Program-made: the position numbers and the translations under genes
The notes under the pieces: generated by a model
The model's input: the letters and a program-made list of their open reading frames with translations, nothing else
Told to the model about the DNA's origin: nothing
The model's database searches: none
Shown here: positions 1 through 7,949 of the stretch, one piece after another
How positions within the stretch are numbered: the first letter of the stretch is position 1
Layout: each line of letters starts with the position of its first letter
NCBI RefSeq assembly: GCF_043876815.1
Contig: NZ_JBAWKA010000001.1
Location: 558,001 to 622,000 of the forward strand
Direction: 5' to 3'
DNA from: Gaetbulibacter_A sp043876815
Lineage (GTDB): Bacteria; Bacteroidota; Bacteroidia; Flavobacteriales; Flavobacteriaceae
DNA: 64,000 bases

Positions 1-2186
1 TTTCCTGGTAAGAAAGGTACTAATTGTTCCGCCACACAAATTGGACCTACACCTGGACCACCACCACCGTGTGGTATGGCAAAGGTTTTATGAAGGTTAA
101 GGTGACAAACGTCAGCTCCAATATTTCCTGGATTGGTCAAGCCTACCTGCGCATTCATATTTGCGCCATCCATATAGACTTGTCCACCATTATCGTGTAT
201 GATCTTCGTAATTTCTTTGATCGCCGATTCGTATACACCGTGTGTTGAAGGATACGTTACCATTAAGGCTGATAAATTGTCTTTATGCAATTCTGCCTTT
301 TCTCGTAAGTCATCAACGTCAATATTTCCTTCTTCAGTAGATTTAGTTACAACGACTTTCATACCAGCCATAACCGCACTAGCAGGGTTTGTCCCGTGAG
401 CAGATGAAGGAATCAAACATATATTTCTATGGAAATCACCTCGCGATTCGTGATAAGCACGAATAACCATCAAACCGGCAAATTCACCCTGTGCCCCAGA
501 ATTGGGTTGTAACGAAGTGCCTGCAAATCCGGTGATTTTTGTAAGCTGTTCTTCAAGTTCCTTTAAAACAATAAAATAACCTTTCGCTTGTTTTTTGGCT
601 ACAAAAGGATGGATGTTGGCCCATTTGAAAATACTTAAAGGCAACATTTCAGAAGCCGCATTAAGTTTCATTGTACAGGACCCTAATGCAATCATCGAAT
701 GATTCAAGGCCAGATCCTTGCGCTCCAATGTTTTGATGTAGCGCATCAATTCGGTTTCCGAATGATAGGTATTAAATACATCTGAGGTTAAAAATTCAGT
801 TTTACGTTGTAAGGCTTCAGGAATAACATTAGCAGGATCAACATGGTTTAAAACTATGGTCTCTTTTTCTGCAGCTTCAGCGAAAACGGAAATCAAATAA
901 TTCAGATCTCTCATTGACGTTGTTTCATTTAAAGAGACCGTAACCGTTTTTCTATCCTGATAACACAAGTTTATTTTTTTCTTTGTTGCAAAACGCTTCA
1001 TGCGCTTGGCCTTAGTTTTTATTTGCAGGGTATCAAAATAGCTTGTGTTCACTTGCTTGTAACCTAATTTTTTGAGTGCATCTGCCAATGCAACGGTCTT
1101 ATTATGTACACGTTGTGCAATGGATTTTAAACCCTCAGGACCATGATATACAGCATACATGCTGGCCATAACTGCCAATAAAACCTGAGCGGTACAAATA
1201 TTTGAGGTCGCTTTATCGCGTTTTATATGTTGCTCTCTTGTTTGTAAAGCCATGCGAAGTGCACGATTACCATCGGCATCTTTTGTGACACCAATAATAC
1301 GACCAGGCAAAAATCGTTTGTAAGCTTCTTTAGTTGCAAAATAAGCAGCGTGTGGTCCGCCGAATCCCATTGGAATTCCAAATCGTTGGGTTGTCCCCAC
1401 AACAACATCAGCGCCAAATTTACCGGGAGCTTCCAGTTTTGTTAAACTTAAAATATCAGCTGCCACAGCCACTTTAATTTCGGCAGCGTTCGCTTTCTCA
1501 ATAAAAGATTTAATATCGGTGATCTGCCCCGCCTTTCCAGGGTACTGCAATAAGGCTCCGAAATAATCGGAAGAGAAATCAAATTCTTCTTCTTTCCCAA
1601 TCACTAATTCAATGCCTATAGGGTTAGCACGTGTTTCTAACACGGCTAAAGTTTGTGGTAGGGTTCGGTCAGAGACGAAGAATTTTACAATGTCATCCTT
1701 TTTTTGTTGCCGTTCTCTTACTGCGAACAACAAGCCCATGGCCTCAGCAGCCGAGGTGCTTTCGTCTAGTAATGAAGCATTGGCTATTTCCATACCGGTT
1801 AGTTCCATAATCATCGTTTGGAAATTCAATAAGGCTTCCAAACGGCCCTGAGCTATTTCTGCCTGATATGGCGTATATGCTGTATACCATCCCGGGCTTT
1901 CCAAAACATTACGCTGAATAACCGCAGGGGTAATAGTAGGGTGATAGCCTAAACCGATATAAGTCTTATAAACTTTATTTTTTTTGGATAACTCATGGAT
2001 ATGCAACAGATACTCGTACTCGGTCATGGGAACATCCAGATCCAACGGATTCTTTAAACGAATGTCGGCAGGGACCGTTTCATTAATAAGTTGATCCAAG
2101 GAGTCAACTCCAATGGTTTGTAACATTAATTTCTGGTCTTCTTCTCTAGGGCCAATATGGCGAAGGGCAAAAGCTTTTGTATTCAT
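1..2186 (-). CDS. gcvP: Glycine dehydrogenase (decarboxylating), P-protein, C-terminus cut by window edge
   Basis: This is the P-protein of the glycine cleavage system, which decarboxylates glycine using pyridoxal phosphate and passes the aminomethyl group to the lipoyl H-protein. The start ATG is at 2186-2184 (protein begins MNTKAFALRHIGPREED). 728 codons are present; family members have about 950, so roughly 220 C-terminal residues lie beyond the left edge. The glycine-rich stretch GIPMGFGGPHAAYFA lies at 1325-1385. The PLP-lysine motif NLHKTFAIPHGGGGPG is at the edge, with the lysine at residue 700. No frameshift was seen in the parts I translated. The gene is divergent from the UbiA-like gene. 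A TACTTTTG element on the minus strand (2214-2221) fits a Bacteroidota -7 box. Identification is secure. Confidence 0.96.
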   Translation of the reverse strand, partial: MNTKAFALRHIGPREEDQKLMLQTIGVDSLDQLINETVPADIRLKNPLDLDVPMTEYEYLLHIHELSKKNKVYKTYIGLGYHPTITPAVIQRNVLESPGWYTAYTPYQAEIAQGRLEALLNFQTMIMELTGMEIANASLLDESTSAAEAMGLLFAVRERQQKKDDIVKFFVSDRTLPQTLAVLETRANPIGIELVIGKEEEFDFSSDYFGALLQYPGKAGQITDIKSFIEKANAAEIKVAVAADILSLTKLEAPGKFGADVVVGTTQRFGIPMGFGGPHAAYFATKEAYKRFLPGRIIGVTKDADGNRALRMALQTREQHIKRDKATSNICTAQVLLAVMASMYAVYHGPEGLKSIAQRVHNKTVALADALKKLGYKQVNTSYFDTLQIKTKAKRMKRFATKKKINLCYQDRKTVTVSLNETTSMRDLNYLISVFAEAAEKETIVLNHVDPANVIPEALQRKTEFLTSDVFNTYHSETELMRYIKTLERKDLALNHSMIALGSCTMKLNAASEMLPLSIFKWANIHPFVAKKQAKGYFIVLKELEEQLTKITGFAGTSLQPNSGAQGEFAGLMVIRAYHESRGDFHRNICLIPSSAHGTNPASAVMAGMKVVVTKSTEEGNIDVDDLREKAELHKDNLSALMVTYPSTHGVYESAIKEITKIIHDNGGQVYMDGANMNAQVGLTNPGNIGADVCHLNLHKTFAIPHGGGGPGVGPICVAEQLVPFLPG

Positions 2187-2213
2187 TAAGTTGCAATATG
2201 TTATATAATTTTG

Positions 2214-2221
2214 CAAAAGTA
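2214..2221 (-). promoter_or_regulatory. Candidate -7 box for gcvP
   Basis: On the minus strand the sequence reads TACTTTTG, a match to the Bacteroidota -7 consensus TAnnTTTG, 27 bases upstream of the gcvP start codon. No clear TTTG element is seen at the expected -33 distance, so this is a partial match. Confidence 0.4.
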
Positions 2222-2307
2222 AGTAATAATTAATACGATTTAAGGGATAAAACGGAAAGTTTTTAACCAAATAATTTCGTTATTAACAGTTTGCGTATTT
2301 TTATAAA

Positions 2308-3141
2308 ATGAAGGTTTTTAAACAGATTTTTAATTTCTACATTAATAGCAGTATTCACGTGGCTTTATCGGTTGCATGCTTAACCTGGATAACACTATTA
2401 GACCTTCACAATCCTCTGGATGAATCTCTGCTTTTTTTTGTGTTTTTTGCCACTATAACAGGTTATAATTTTGTGAAGTATTTTGGTGTTGCAAAATTTC
2501 ATCATCGGAGGTTAACCACGAGACTGAAAGCGATACAAATATTTTCCTTTTTTTGTTTTATTTTGATGTGCTATTTTGGTCTACAGCTTAGCTTAAAAAC
2601 GCTTTATTATATTGGGGGTTTTGGGTTGGTTACTTTTTTGTACGCCATCCCGTTTTTACCCAAACGCTATTTTATAGATCAGCAACACAATCTTCGTAGT
2701 GTTGTAGGTTTAAAGATTTATTTGATTGCCTTGGTGTGGACAGGCGTTACTGTCTTTCTTCCTGTTATTGAAGATAACCTTTCTATAAATCAAACAGTAA
2801 TTATTTTAGCCATTCAGCGTTTTCTTCTCGTTGTCGTTCTCATGTTACCATTCGAAATAAGAGATTTGCAGTATGACAGTTTAAAATTATCAACATTACC
2901 CCAACAAATTGGAGTAAGATTCACAAAGTTTGTAGGGGTCGTTTTGCTTTTGGTAATCTTGTTGTTGAACTATTTTATTGACGAAACAGGCTTTGCCAGA
3001 AGTGTACTTATCGTAGTTGTTTTAGGGATATTTTTGCTTTTAATTTTAGCGAGAAAAAAACAAAGCGAATACTACAGTGCTTTTTGGGTTGAAGGGATAC
3101 CTGTGTTATGGCTGGTTTTACGCTTATTTGAAATCTATTGA
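2308..3141 (+). CDS. UbiA-prenyltransferase-like integral membrane protein, divergent
   Basis: A 277-residue very hydrophobic protein with about eight predicted membrane segments. The stretch LPFEIRDLQYDS (D186, D190) followed by LPQQIG closely resembles the second aspartate-rich motif of UbiA-family prenyltransferases (IRDxxxDxxxGxxTLPxxxG). The first motif, usually NxxxDxxxD, seems reduced to NFVKYFG around N54, with no aspartates. UbiA enzymes move prenyl groups onto aromatic acceptors in the membrane; whether this protein still does so is doubtful. It stands alone between divergent gcvP and the convergent anti-sigma gene, whose stop codon overlaps its end by 7 bases. Family membership is inferred from one motif and the topology. 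Confidence 0.6.
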   Translation: MKVFKQIFNFYINSSIHVALSVACLTWITLLDLHNPLDESLLFFVFFATITGYNFVKYFGVAKFHHRRLTTRLKAIQIFSFFCFILMCYFGLQLSLKTLYYIGGFGLVTFLYAIPFLPKRYFIDQQHNLRSVVGLKIYLIALVWTGVTVFLPVIEDNLSINQTVIILAIQRFLLVVVLMLPFEIRDLQYDSLKLSTLPQQIGVRFTKFVGVVLLLVILLLNYFIDETGFARSVLIVVVLGIFLLLILARKKQSEYYSAFWVEGIPVLWLVLRLFEIY

Positions 3142-3389
3142 GATTCTTTCTCTAAGGCCGCATTGAATTCTTTTTGCATGCGTTTTTTGCAATCTCGTTC
3201 CATACAGGTAACATGAGATTTTTTTATCACTTTTGTTAGTTTGATGTTGTTCTTTGTGTACTGTCTACAAGCTCGGCAGTATATAAGATGCGCATAAAGT
3301 TTTAACTTTTCACGGAAGGAAGATTCCTTGTATTGTGTTTTGTCACAATTGTGATTGGCTTCTTTACAGGGAATAATAAACTTAAACAT
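3135..3389 (-). CDS. Small zinc-finger (ZAS-like) anti-sigma protein
   Basis: An 84-residue protein beginning MFKFIIPCKEANHNCDK. I chose the ATG at 3389 because it lies 2 bases after the stop codon of the sigma-factor gene; a longer frame reaching 3455 would overlap that gene by 64 bases. HLIYCRACRQY contains the H-x3-C-x2-C signature of zinc-binding anti-sigma domains, preceded by other cysteines and a helix-rich stretch. There is no membrane segment, so the protein should be cytoplasmic, unlike classic membrane-anchored anti-sigma factors. Location directly behind an ECF sigma gene supports a role in holding that sigma factor, possibly with metal or redox sensing. The exact signal cannot be read from the sequence. 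Confidence 0.75.
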   Translation of the reverse strand: MFKFIIPCKEANHNCDKTQYKESSFREKLKLYAHLIYCRACRQYTKNNIKLTKVIKKSHVTCMERDCKKRMQKEFNAALEKESQ

Positions 3390-3391
3390 AA

Positions 3392-3946
3392 TTAAAACCA
3401 GTTTTCTTTTAAACATTGTGCCATTGCCGTACGAGCCCGATGGATTATAACCCACAGGTTAGACGGTGTAATATTGAGTTCATTACAAATAACCTCGGTT
3501 TCATAGCCTTCAATAGTTTTCATTTTAAAGACCTCGGCCTGTTTCTTAGGGAGTTTTTCCAGACACTTAAAAATGGCTTCACCAAGTTCTTCATTTTGCA
3601 TGGTGTCTTCGGCTGTTTTATCAAATGGGTCGGCAACGCGCTCTTCCAGCCAATCGCCCTCGCTTTCTGGATCATCAGAATAGCTCATGCGAACTTCGGC
3701 CTGACCTTTATTTGAATTTATTTTCCGGTAGTGATCAATGATTTTACGCTTTAATATTGAAATAAGCCAGGTACGTTCACTGGCTTCACCTTTAAAATTC
3801 TTCATCGATTTTAAGCCTGCCAAAAAGGTGTCCTGCACAAGATCCTGTGCAACATCATTATCACTTACACGCACGATGGTATAATTATAAAGGTAGTCGG
3901 CGTATAAATCAATCCATTGATCCGGATAAAGTTCATGCTTTGGCAT
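3392..3946 (-). CDS. ECF-family RNA polymerase sigma factor
   Basis: A 184-residue sigma-70-family protein of extracytoplasmic-function type. Region 2 is seen as NDVAQDLVQDTFLAGLKSM and TWLISILKRKIIDHYRK; region 4 is seen as LPKKQAEVFKMKTIEGYETE followed by the helix-turn-helix ITPSNLWVIIHRAR near the C-terminus. It would direct RNA polymerase to a set of stress or envelope genes. The gene is followed after 2 bases by a small zinc-finger protein, the usual sigma/anti-sigma layout. A TATTTTTG element on the minus strand at 3966-3973 could be its -7 box. Which genes it controls cannot be told from this window. Confidence 0.9.
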   Translation of the reverse strand: MPKHELYPDQWIDLYADYLYNYTIVRVSDNDVAQDLVQDTFLAGLKSMKNFKGEASERTWLISILKRKIIDHYRKINSNKGQAEVRMSYSDDPESEGDWLEERVADPFDKTAEDTMQNEELGEAIFKCLEKLPKKQAEVFKMKTIEGYETEVICNELNITPSNLWVIIHRARTAMAQCLKENWF

Positions 3947-3965
3947 AGTGCAATTATGTGAACAC

Positions 3966-3973
3966 CAAAAATA
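3966..3973 (-). promoter_or_regulatory. Candidate -7 box for the ECF sigma gene
   Basis: The minus strand reads TATTTTTG, matching TAnnTTTG, about 19 bases before the start codon. No convincing -33 TTTG is present at the right spacing. Confidence 0.4.
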
Positions 3974-3993
3974 AACTAAAAAAATGGATTTTA

Positions 3994-6027
3994 TTATTTA
4001 ATCAATCCTGCTCTTTTTAATAAGGCTTCAGGTTCCGGTTCTTTTCCGCGGAAGCGCTTATATAAGATCATCGGATCCTCTGTGCCGCCCTGCGACAAAA
4101 CGTGAGTTCTAAACTTTCCTGCAACGGTTTTGCTAAAAATACCCTCTTCTTTAAAATATTCGAAAGCATCGGCATCCAGAACCTCGGCCCATTTATAGCT
4201 ATAATATCCTGAGGAATATCCACCCTGAAAAATATGAGAAAATGCTGTACTCATGCAATTTTCTGCTACATCGGGATAGAGTTTACTGTTTTGGAAAGCT
4301 TCCAGTTCATGCGATTTTACATCCGTTATTTTTGAAGGATCGATACCATGCCAGCTCATATCTAAAAGCCCAAAACTGAGTTGACGCAACGTTTGCATCC
4401 CTTCATTAAAAGTAGCTGATTCCTTGATTTTTTTTACATATTCCATCGGGATCATTTCATCGGTTTCGTAGTGTTTTGCGAAGATTTCCAAGGCCTCTTT
4501 TTCGTAACACCAGTTCTCCAACACCTGACTTGGTAATTCCACAAAATCCCAATAAACACTGGTTCCGGATAAACTAGGGTAAGTGGTATCAGCCAACATC
4601 CCATGTAAGGCATGGCCAAACTCATGAAACAATGTGGTTACTTCATTAAAGGTAAGTAAGGAAGGTTTGGTTTTTGTGGGTTTGGTGAAATTACAAACGA
4701 TTGAAATATGTGGCCGGTGGTTCACGCCATTTTTTACAAATTGCGGTTTGTAAACGGTCATCCAGGCCCCGTTTCGTTTTCCGGGACGCGGAAAAAAATC
4801 AGCGTAAAAGATCGCTACCAGATCACCATTGCTTTGCGTTACTTTATAGGTTAAAACCTCCTCGTTGTATTTATCGATAGTATCGATAAGTTCAAAGTTG
4901 AGGTCGTAAAGCTTGTTGGCTATGGTAAACACCCCGTCAATAACATTCTCCAGTTTGAAATAAGGCTTTAATAGCTCATCATCCAGCTTGAATAATTTTT
5001 GTTTTAGTTTTTCTGAATAATAAGCCCCATCCCATTTTTCAAGGCGGTCGATATTATCAAGAGATTTTGCAAAATTTTCCAAAGTTTTAAACTCCCGCTT
5101 TGCTGCTGGCTTTGCCTTCTCTAAAAGCTCATTCAGAAACTCGGTAACTTTTTCAGGCGTTTCAGCCATACGCTCTTCTAAAACAAAATGTGCATGTGTT
5201 TTATACCCTAAAAGTTGGGCGCGCTCAAAGCGTAGTTTGGCGATATCCAAAACAATACTCTGATTATCCAGATCATCTTTGTGGAACCCTTTAGAACCAA
5301 AAGCTAAAGCCATTTTTTTTCTTAATTCTCGGTTATCAGCATAGGTCATAAATGGAATATAACTAGGGTAATCCAGAGTAAATAACCAACCTTTCAGGTC
5401 TTTCGATTCCGCTAAATGTTGGGCAGCCTCTTTAGCCCCTTCGGGTAACCCGGAAAGGTCATCTTCATTGGTTACCAACATTTCAAATTTATTTGTTTCA
5501 GCCAGAACATGTTCACCAAATTTTAATTTCAACTGACTTAATTTTTTATCAATCTCACGGAGTTTCAGTTTTTTGCCTTCCGGTAAATTAGCTCCATTTC
5601 TGGAAAAGCTTTTGTATTTTTTATCCAATAATCTTAACTGCTCAGTGCTTAGTTTCAACTCGTTTTGAGAATCATATACTGTTTTGATACGCTCAAAAAG
5701 CACTTTGTTCAAGGTAATATCGTTACTAAACTCAGAGAGCATAGGCGATACTTCTTGGGCAATATCCTGAATGGTTTTGTTGGTCTCCGCCGAATTCAAA
5801 TTGAAAAAAATACTGGAAATGATATCGAGTTGCTCACCAGAAAATTCTAAAGCCTCAATTGTATTTTCAAAGGTTGGTGCGTCCAGATTTTCCACAATAG
5901 CATCAATTTCTGCTCGAGCCTGATCCATTGATTCGATGAACGACACCATAAAGTCTTCTGTTTTAATTTTTGAAAAAGGTGCTGAATTATAGGGAGTTGC
6001 GAAAGGTGTTTTTAAATATGGATTCAT
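3994..6027 (-). CDS. M3-family zinc oligopeptidase (oligopeptidase A / Dcp-like)
   Basis: A 677-residue metallopeptidase, the usual length for bacterial M3 enzymes (oligopeptidase A and peptidyl-dipeptidase Dcp are about 680). The zinc motif LFHEFGHALHGM carries H468, E469 and H472 of HExxH; the third ligand region follows near the stretch VELPSQVLENW. There is no signal peptide (MNPYLKTPFATPYNSAPFSKI), so it should be cytoplasmic and cleave short peptides. The sequence does not settle oligopeptidase A versus dipeptidyl carboxypeptidase, so no symbol is given. It lies between the sigma factor and purE on the same strand, with its own upstream gap containing the purE terminator. Confidence 0.92.
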   Translation of the reverse strand: MNPYLKTPFATPYNSAPFSKIKTEDFMVSFIESMDQARAEIDAIVENLDAPTFENTIEALEFSGEQLDIISSIFFNLNSAETNKTIQDIAQEVSPMLSEFSNDITLNKVLFERIKTVYDSQNELKLSTEQLRLLDKKYKSFSRNGANLPEGKKLKLREIDKKLSQLKLKFGEHVLAETNKFEMLVTNEDDLSGLPEGAKEAAQHLAESKDLKGWLFTLDYPSYIPFMTYADNRELRKKMALAFGSKGFHKDDLDNQSIVLDIAKLRFERAQLLGYKTHAHFVLEERMAETPEKVTEFLNELLEKAKPAAKREFKTLENFAKSLDNIDRLEKWDGAYYSEKLKQKLFKLDDELLKPYFKLENVIDGVFTIANKLYDLNFELIDTIDKYNEEVLTYKVTQSNGDLVAIFYADFFPRPGKRNGAWMTVYKPQFVKNGVNHRPHISIVCNFTKPTKTKPSLLTFNEVTTLFHEFGHALHGMLADTTYPSLSGTSVYWDFVELPSQVLENWCYEKEALEIFAKHYETDEMIPMEYVKKIKESATFNEGMQTLRQLSFGLLDMSWHGIDPSKITDVKSHELEAFQNSKLYPDVAENCMSTAFSHIFQGGYSSGYYSYKWAEVLDADAFEYFKEEGIFSKTVAGKFRTHVLSQGGTEDPMILYKRFRGKEPEPEALLKRAGLIK

Positions 6028-6144
6028 TTTATGAAAAAAATATTTTTAGAAAAATTAAGATTACTATGCGCACATAATAATTTTTTATATATTAGCCACC
6101 GATACTTCACGAGTGACTAACTCACAGAATTATTGTTAATAGCT

Positions 6145-6177
6145 AAAAAAGCCTCATTCATTTGAGGCTTTTTTTAT
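6145..6177 (-). terminator. Rho-independent terminator after purE
   Basis: Stem GCCTCA/TGAGGC (6151-6156 with 6163-6168) with a 6-base loop and A/T runs on both sides, so on the minus strand the hairpin is followed by a T-run. It begins at the purE stop codon. Confidence 0.8.
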
Positions 6178-6656
6178 TTTAAGTCTTTCGCAGATTCGAT
6201 TACTTTACTTTTTAAACCTTCTTTGTAGGCTATGATTTTGTCTAATACTGCAGAATCATGAGCGCCAATAATTTGAGCCGCCAGGATACCCGCATTTTTA
6301 GCGCCGTTTAGGGCTACTGTTGCAACCGGAACGCCACCAGGCATTTGTAGAATAGACAGAACAGAATCCCAGCCATCAATGGAATTACTACTTTTTACAG
6401 GCACTCCAATAACAGGTAAAGGAGATAGTGAGGCTATCATTCCAGGCAGATGTGCCGCACCTCCGGCCCCGGCAATTATTACTGAGAACCCTTTGGTGTG
6501 GGCATATTTACCATAATCGAAAAGTTTTTCTGGTGTACGATGGGCAGATACAATATCGACGTCTACTTCAATGTTAAATTCTTTTAAGATGTCGATGGCA
6601 TCCTGCATCACGGGTAGGTCGCTTTTGCTTCCCATAATTACTCCTACTTTGCTCAT
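6174..6656 (-). CDS. purE: N5-carboxyaminoimidazole ribonucleotide mutase
   Basis: PurE (160 residues) moves the carboxyl group of N5-CAIR to give CAIR in purine synthesis. The family signatures GSKSDLPVMQ near the start, SAHRTPE, and AGAGGAAHLPGM are all visible, and the length is typical of the bacterial class I enzyme. I chose the ATG at 6656 (MSKVGVIMG); a GTG three codons earlier overlaps purK and is less likely. The ATG follows the purK stop codon after a single base, so purK and purE should be translated together, and a hairpin terminator follows. Confidence 0.96.
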   Translation of the reverse strand: MSKVGVIMGSKSDLPVMQDAIDILKEFNIEVDVDIVSAHRTPEKLFDYGKYAHTKGFSVIIAGAGGAAHLPGMIASLSPLPVIGVPVKSSNSIDGWDSVLSILQMPGGVPVATVALNGAKNAGILAAQIIGAHDSAVLDKIIAYKEGLKSKVIESAKDLK

Positions 6657-6657
6657 A

Positions 6658-7812
6658 TTATTCACTTATTACTTTAATTAATCCTTTCACTTGTTCAGCG
6701 ATCTTTCGGGCTTCATTTAAATCTTGATTCACAATGGTGACATGCCCCATTTTACGAAACGGGCGTGTTTGTTTTTTACCATAAATGTGCGGCGTTACGC
6801 CATCCATTTTCATAATCTCGGCAATGTTTTCATACACTACGTTTCCGGTGTAGCCTTCAGCACCAACGAGATTCACCATAACACCTCCAACTTTACTATC
6901 GGTTTTACCCAAAGGCAGATCTAAAATGGCTCGGAGATGCTGCTCGAATTGCGATGTGTAACTCGCTTCAATACTTTGGTGTCCGGAGTTATGAGGTCTC
7001 GGGGCTACCTCGTTTATTAAAATCTCGTCGTTCTGGGTTTGAAACATTTCCACGGCAAGCAAGCCCACGTGATTGTAGGCCTTTGATATGTTTAAGGCTA
7101 CCTCTTGTGCTTTTTTTGCAACGGCTTCCGATATCCGGGCCGGACAAATAACATATTCCACCTGGTTTGCTTCCGGGTGAAATTCCATTTCTACAACAGG
7201 GTAACTTTTCACCTCGCCCGAGGCCCTTCGTGCAACAATAACGGCTAACTCATTTTTAAATGGTACGAGCTCCTCGGCAATGCATTCTCCTTTAGGTAAC
7301 CCTTCCAGATCTTCTATAGTTTTTACGATCTTCACACCCTGACCATCATAACCAAACTGTGCCGCTTTCCAAACAAAAGGGAGCTTTAACCCACCATGTT
7401 TCAATGCCTCTTTGATCTCTGACAAATAGGCAAATCGGGAAAAAGGTGCCGTGGGTAAATTATGATCAATATAGAATAACTTTTGCTTGGCCTTATTTTG
7501 AATAGTGCGTAGCGTTTTTGATGATGGATATACTTTAATACCTTCCTTTTCAAGATCAGCTAACGCATCAATATTAACATTCTCGATTTCAATGGTAAGG
7601 ACATCTACCTGTTTTCCGAAATTGTAAACGGCATCGTAATCCAGGAGGTCTCCCAAATGAAACTCGTCACAAGCAATTTTACAGGGAGCCGCATTACTGG
7701 CTTCCAGAACACAGGTGTAAATATCAAATTTTCTGGTGTTATAAAGCAGCATTTTTCCAAGTTGACCACCGCCTAAAATTCCGAGTTTAAAATTTGAAGA
7801 AAAGTAATTCAT
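6658..7812 (-). CDS. purK: N5-carboxyaminoimidazole ribonucleotide synthase
   Basis: PurK (384 residues) is an ATP-grasp enzyme that joins bicarbonate to AIR using ATP, making the substrate of PurE. The N-terminal nucleotide-binding fold shows LGILGGGQLGKMLL. The ATP-grasp core includes FVWKAAQFGYDGQGV, ECIAEELVPFKNELAVIVAR and NEVAPRPHNSGHQSIEA, all expected. It is the first gene of a purK-purE operon and is divergent from the hpt-adk fusion, which places purine synthesis and salvage back to back. A TATTTTTG element upstream on the minus strand may be its -7 box. Confidence 0.96.
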   Translation of the reverse strand: MNYFSSNFKLGILGGGQLGKMLLYNTRKFDIYTCVLEASNAAPCKIACDEFHLGDLLDYDAVYNFGKQVDVLTIEIENVNIDALADLEKEGIKVYPSSKTLRTIQNKAKQKLFYIDHNLPTAPFSRFAYLSEIKEALKHGGLKLPFVWKAAQFGYDGQGVKIVKTIEDLEGLPKGECIAEELVPFKNELAVIVARRASGEVKSYPVVEMEFHPEANQVEYVICPARISEAVAKKAQEVALNISKAYNHVGLLAVEMFQTQNDEILINEVAPRPHNSGHQSIEASYTSQFEQHLRAILDLPLGKTDSKVGGVMVNLVGAEGYTGNVVYENIAEIMKMDGVTPHIYGKKQTRPFRKMGHVTIVNQDLNEARKIAEQVKGLIKVISE

Positions 7813-7847
7813 GTTGTTATTTTGGGTAAATAGTCATCATTCATACG

Positions 7848-7855
7848 CAAAAATA
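7848..7855 (-). promoter_or_regulatory. Candidate -7 box for purK-purE
   Basis: The minus strand reads TATTTTTG (TAnnTTTG), about 35 bases upstream of the purK start. No -33 element was found at the expected position. Confidence 0.4.
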
Positions 7856-7920
7856 CACTTAAATCTTAAAATACTGTTGAAATGCTAAATCAAAAAATGG
7901 GTATTCCTTAATCTATTGAT

Positions 7921-7928
7921 TATCTTTG
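7921..7928 (+). promoter_or_regulatory. Candidate -7 box for the hpt-adk fusion
   Basis: TATCTTTG, followed by CG, matches the Bacteroidota -7 consensus TAnnTTTG and lies 21 bases before the GTG start at 7950. A -33 TTTG at the right distance is not evident. Confidence 0.5.
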
Positions 7929-7949
7929 CGTCCTTAAAAACAAGTAATA

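Noticed and set aside
1223..1417. Open frame inside gcvP
   Set aside because: It is in another frame of a gene with clear family motifs on the same strand and has no recognisable product.
3390..3455. Longer start for the anti-sigma gene
   Set aside because: It would overlap the sigma gene by 64 bases; the ATG at 3389 gives tight stop-start spacing and a typical protein.
3416..3715. 99-codon plus-strand frame opposite the ECF sigma gene
   Set aside because: It is antisense to a well-supported gene and shows no domain.
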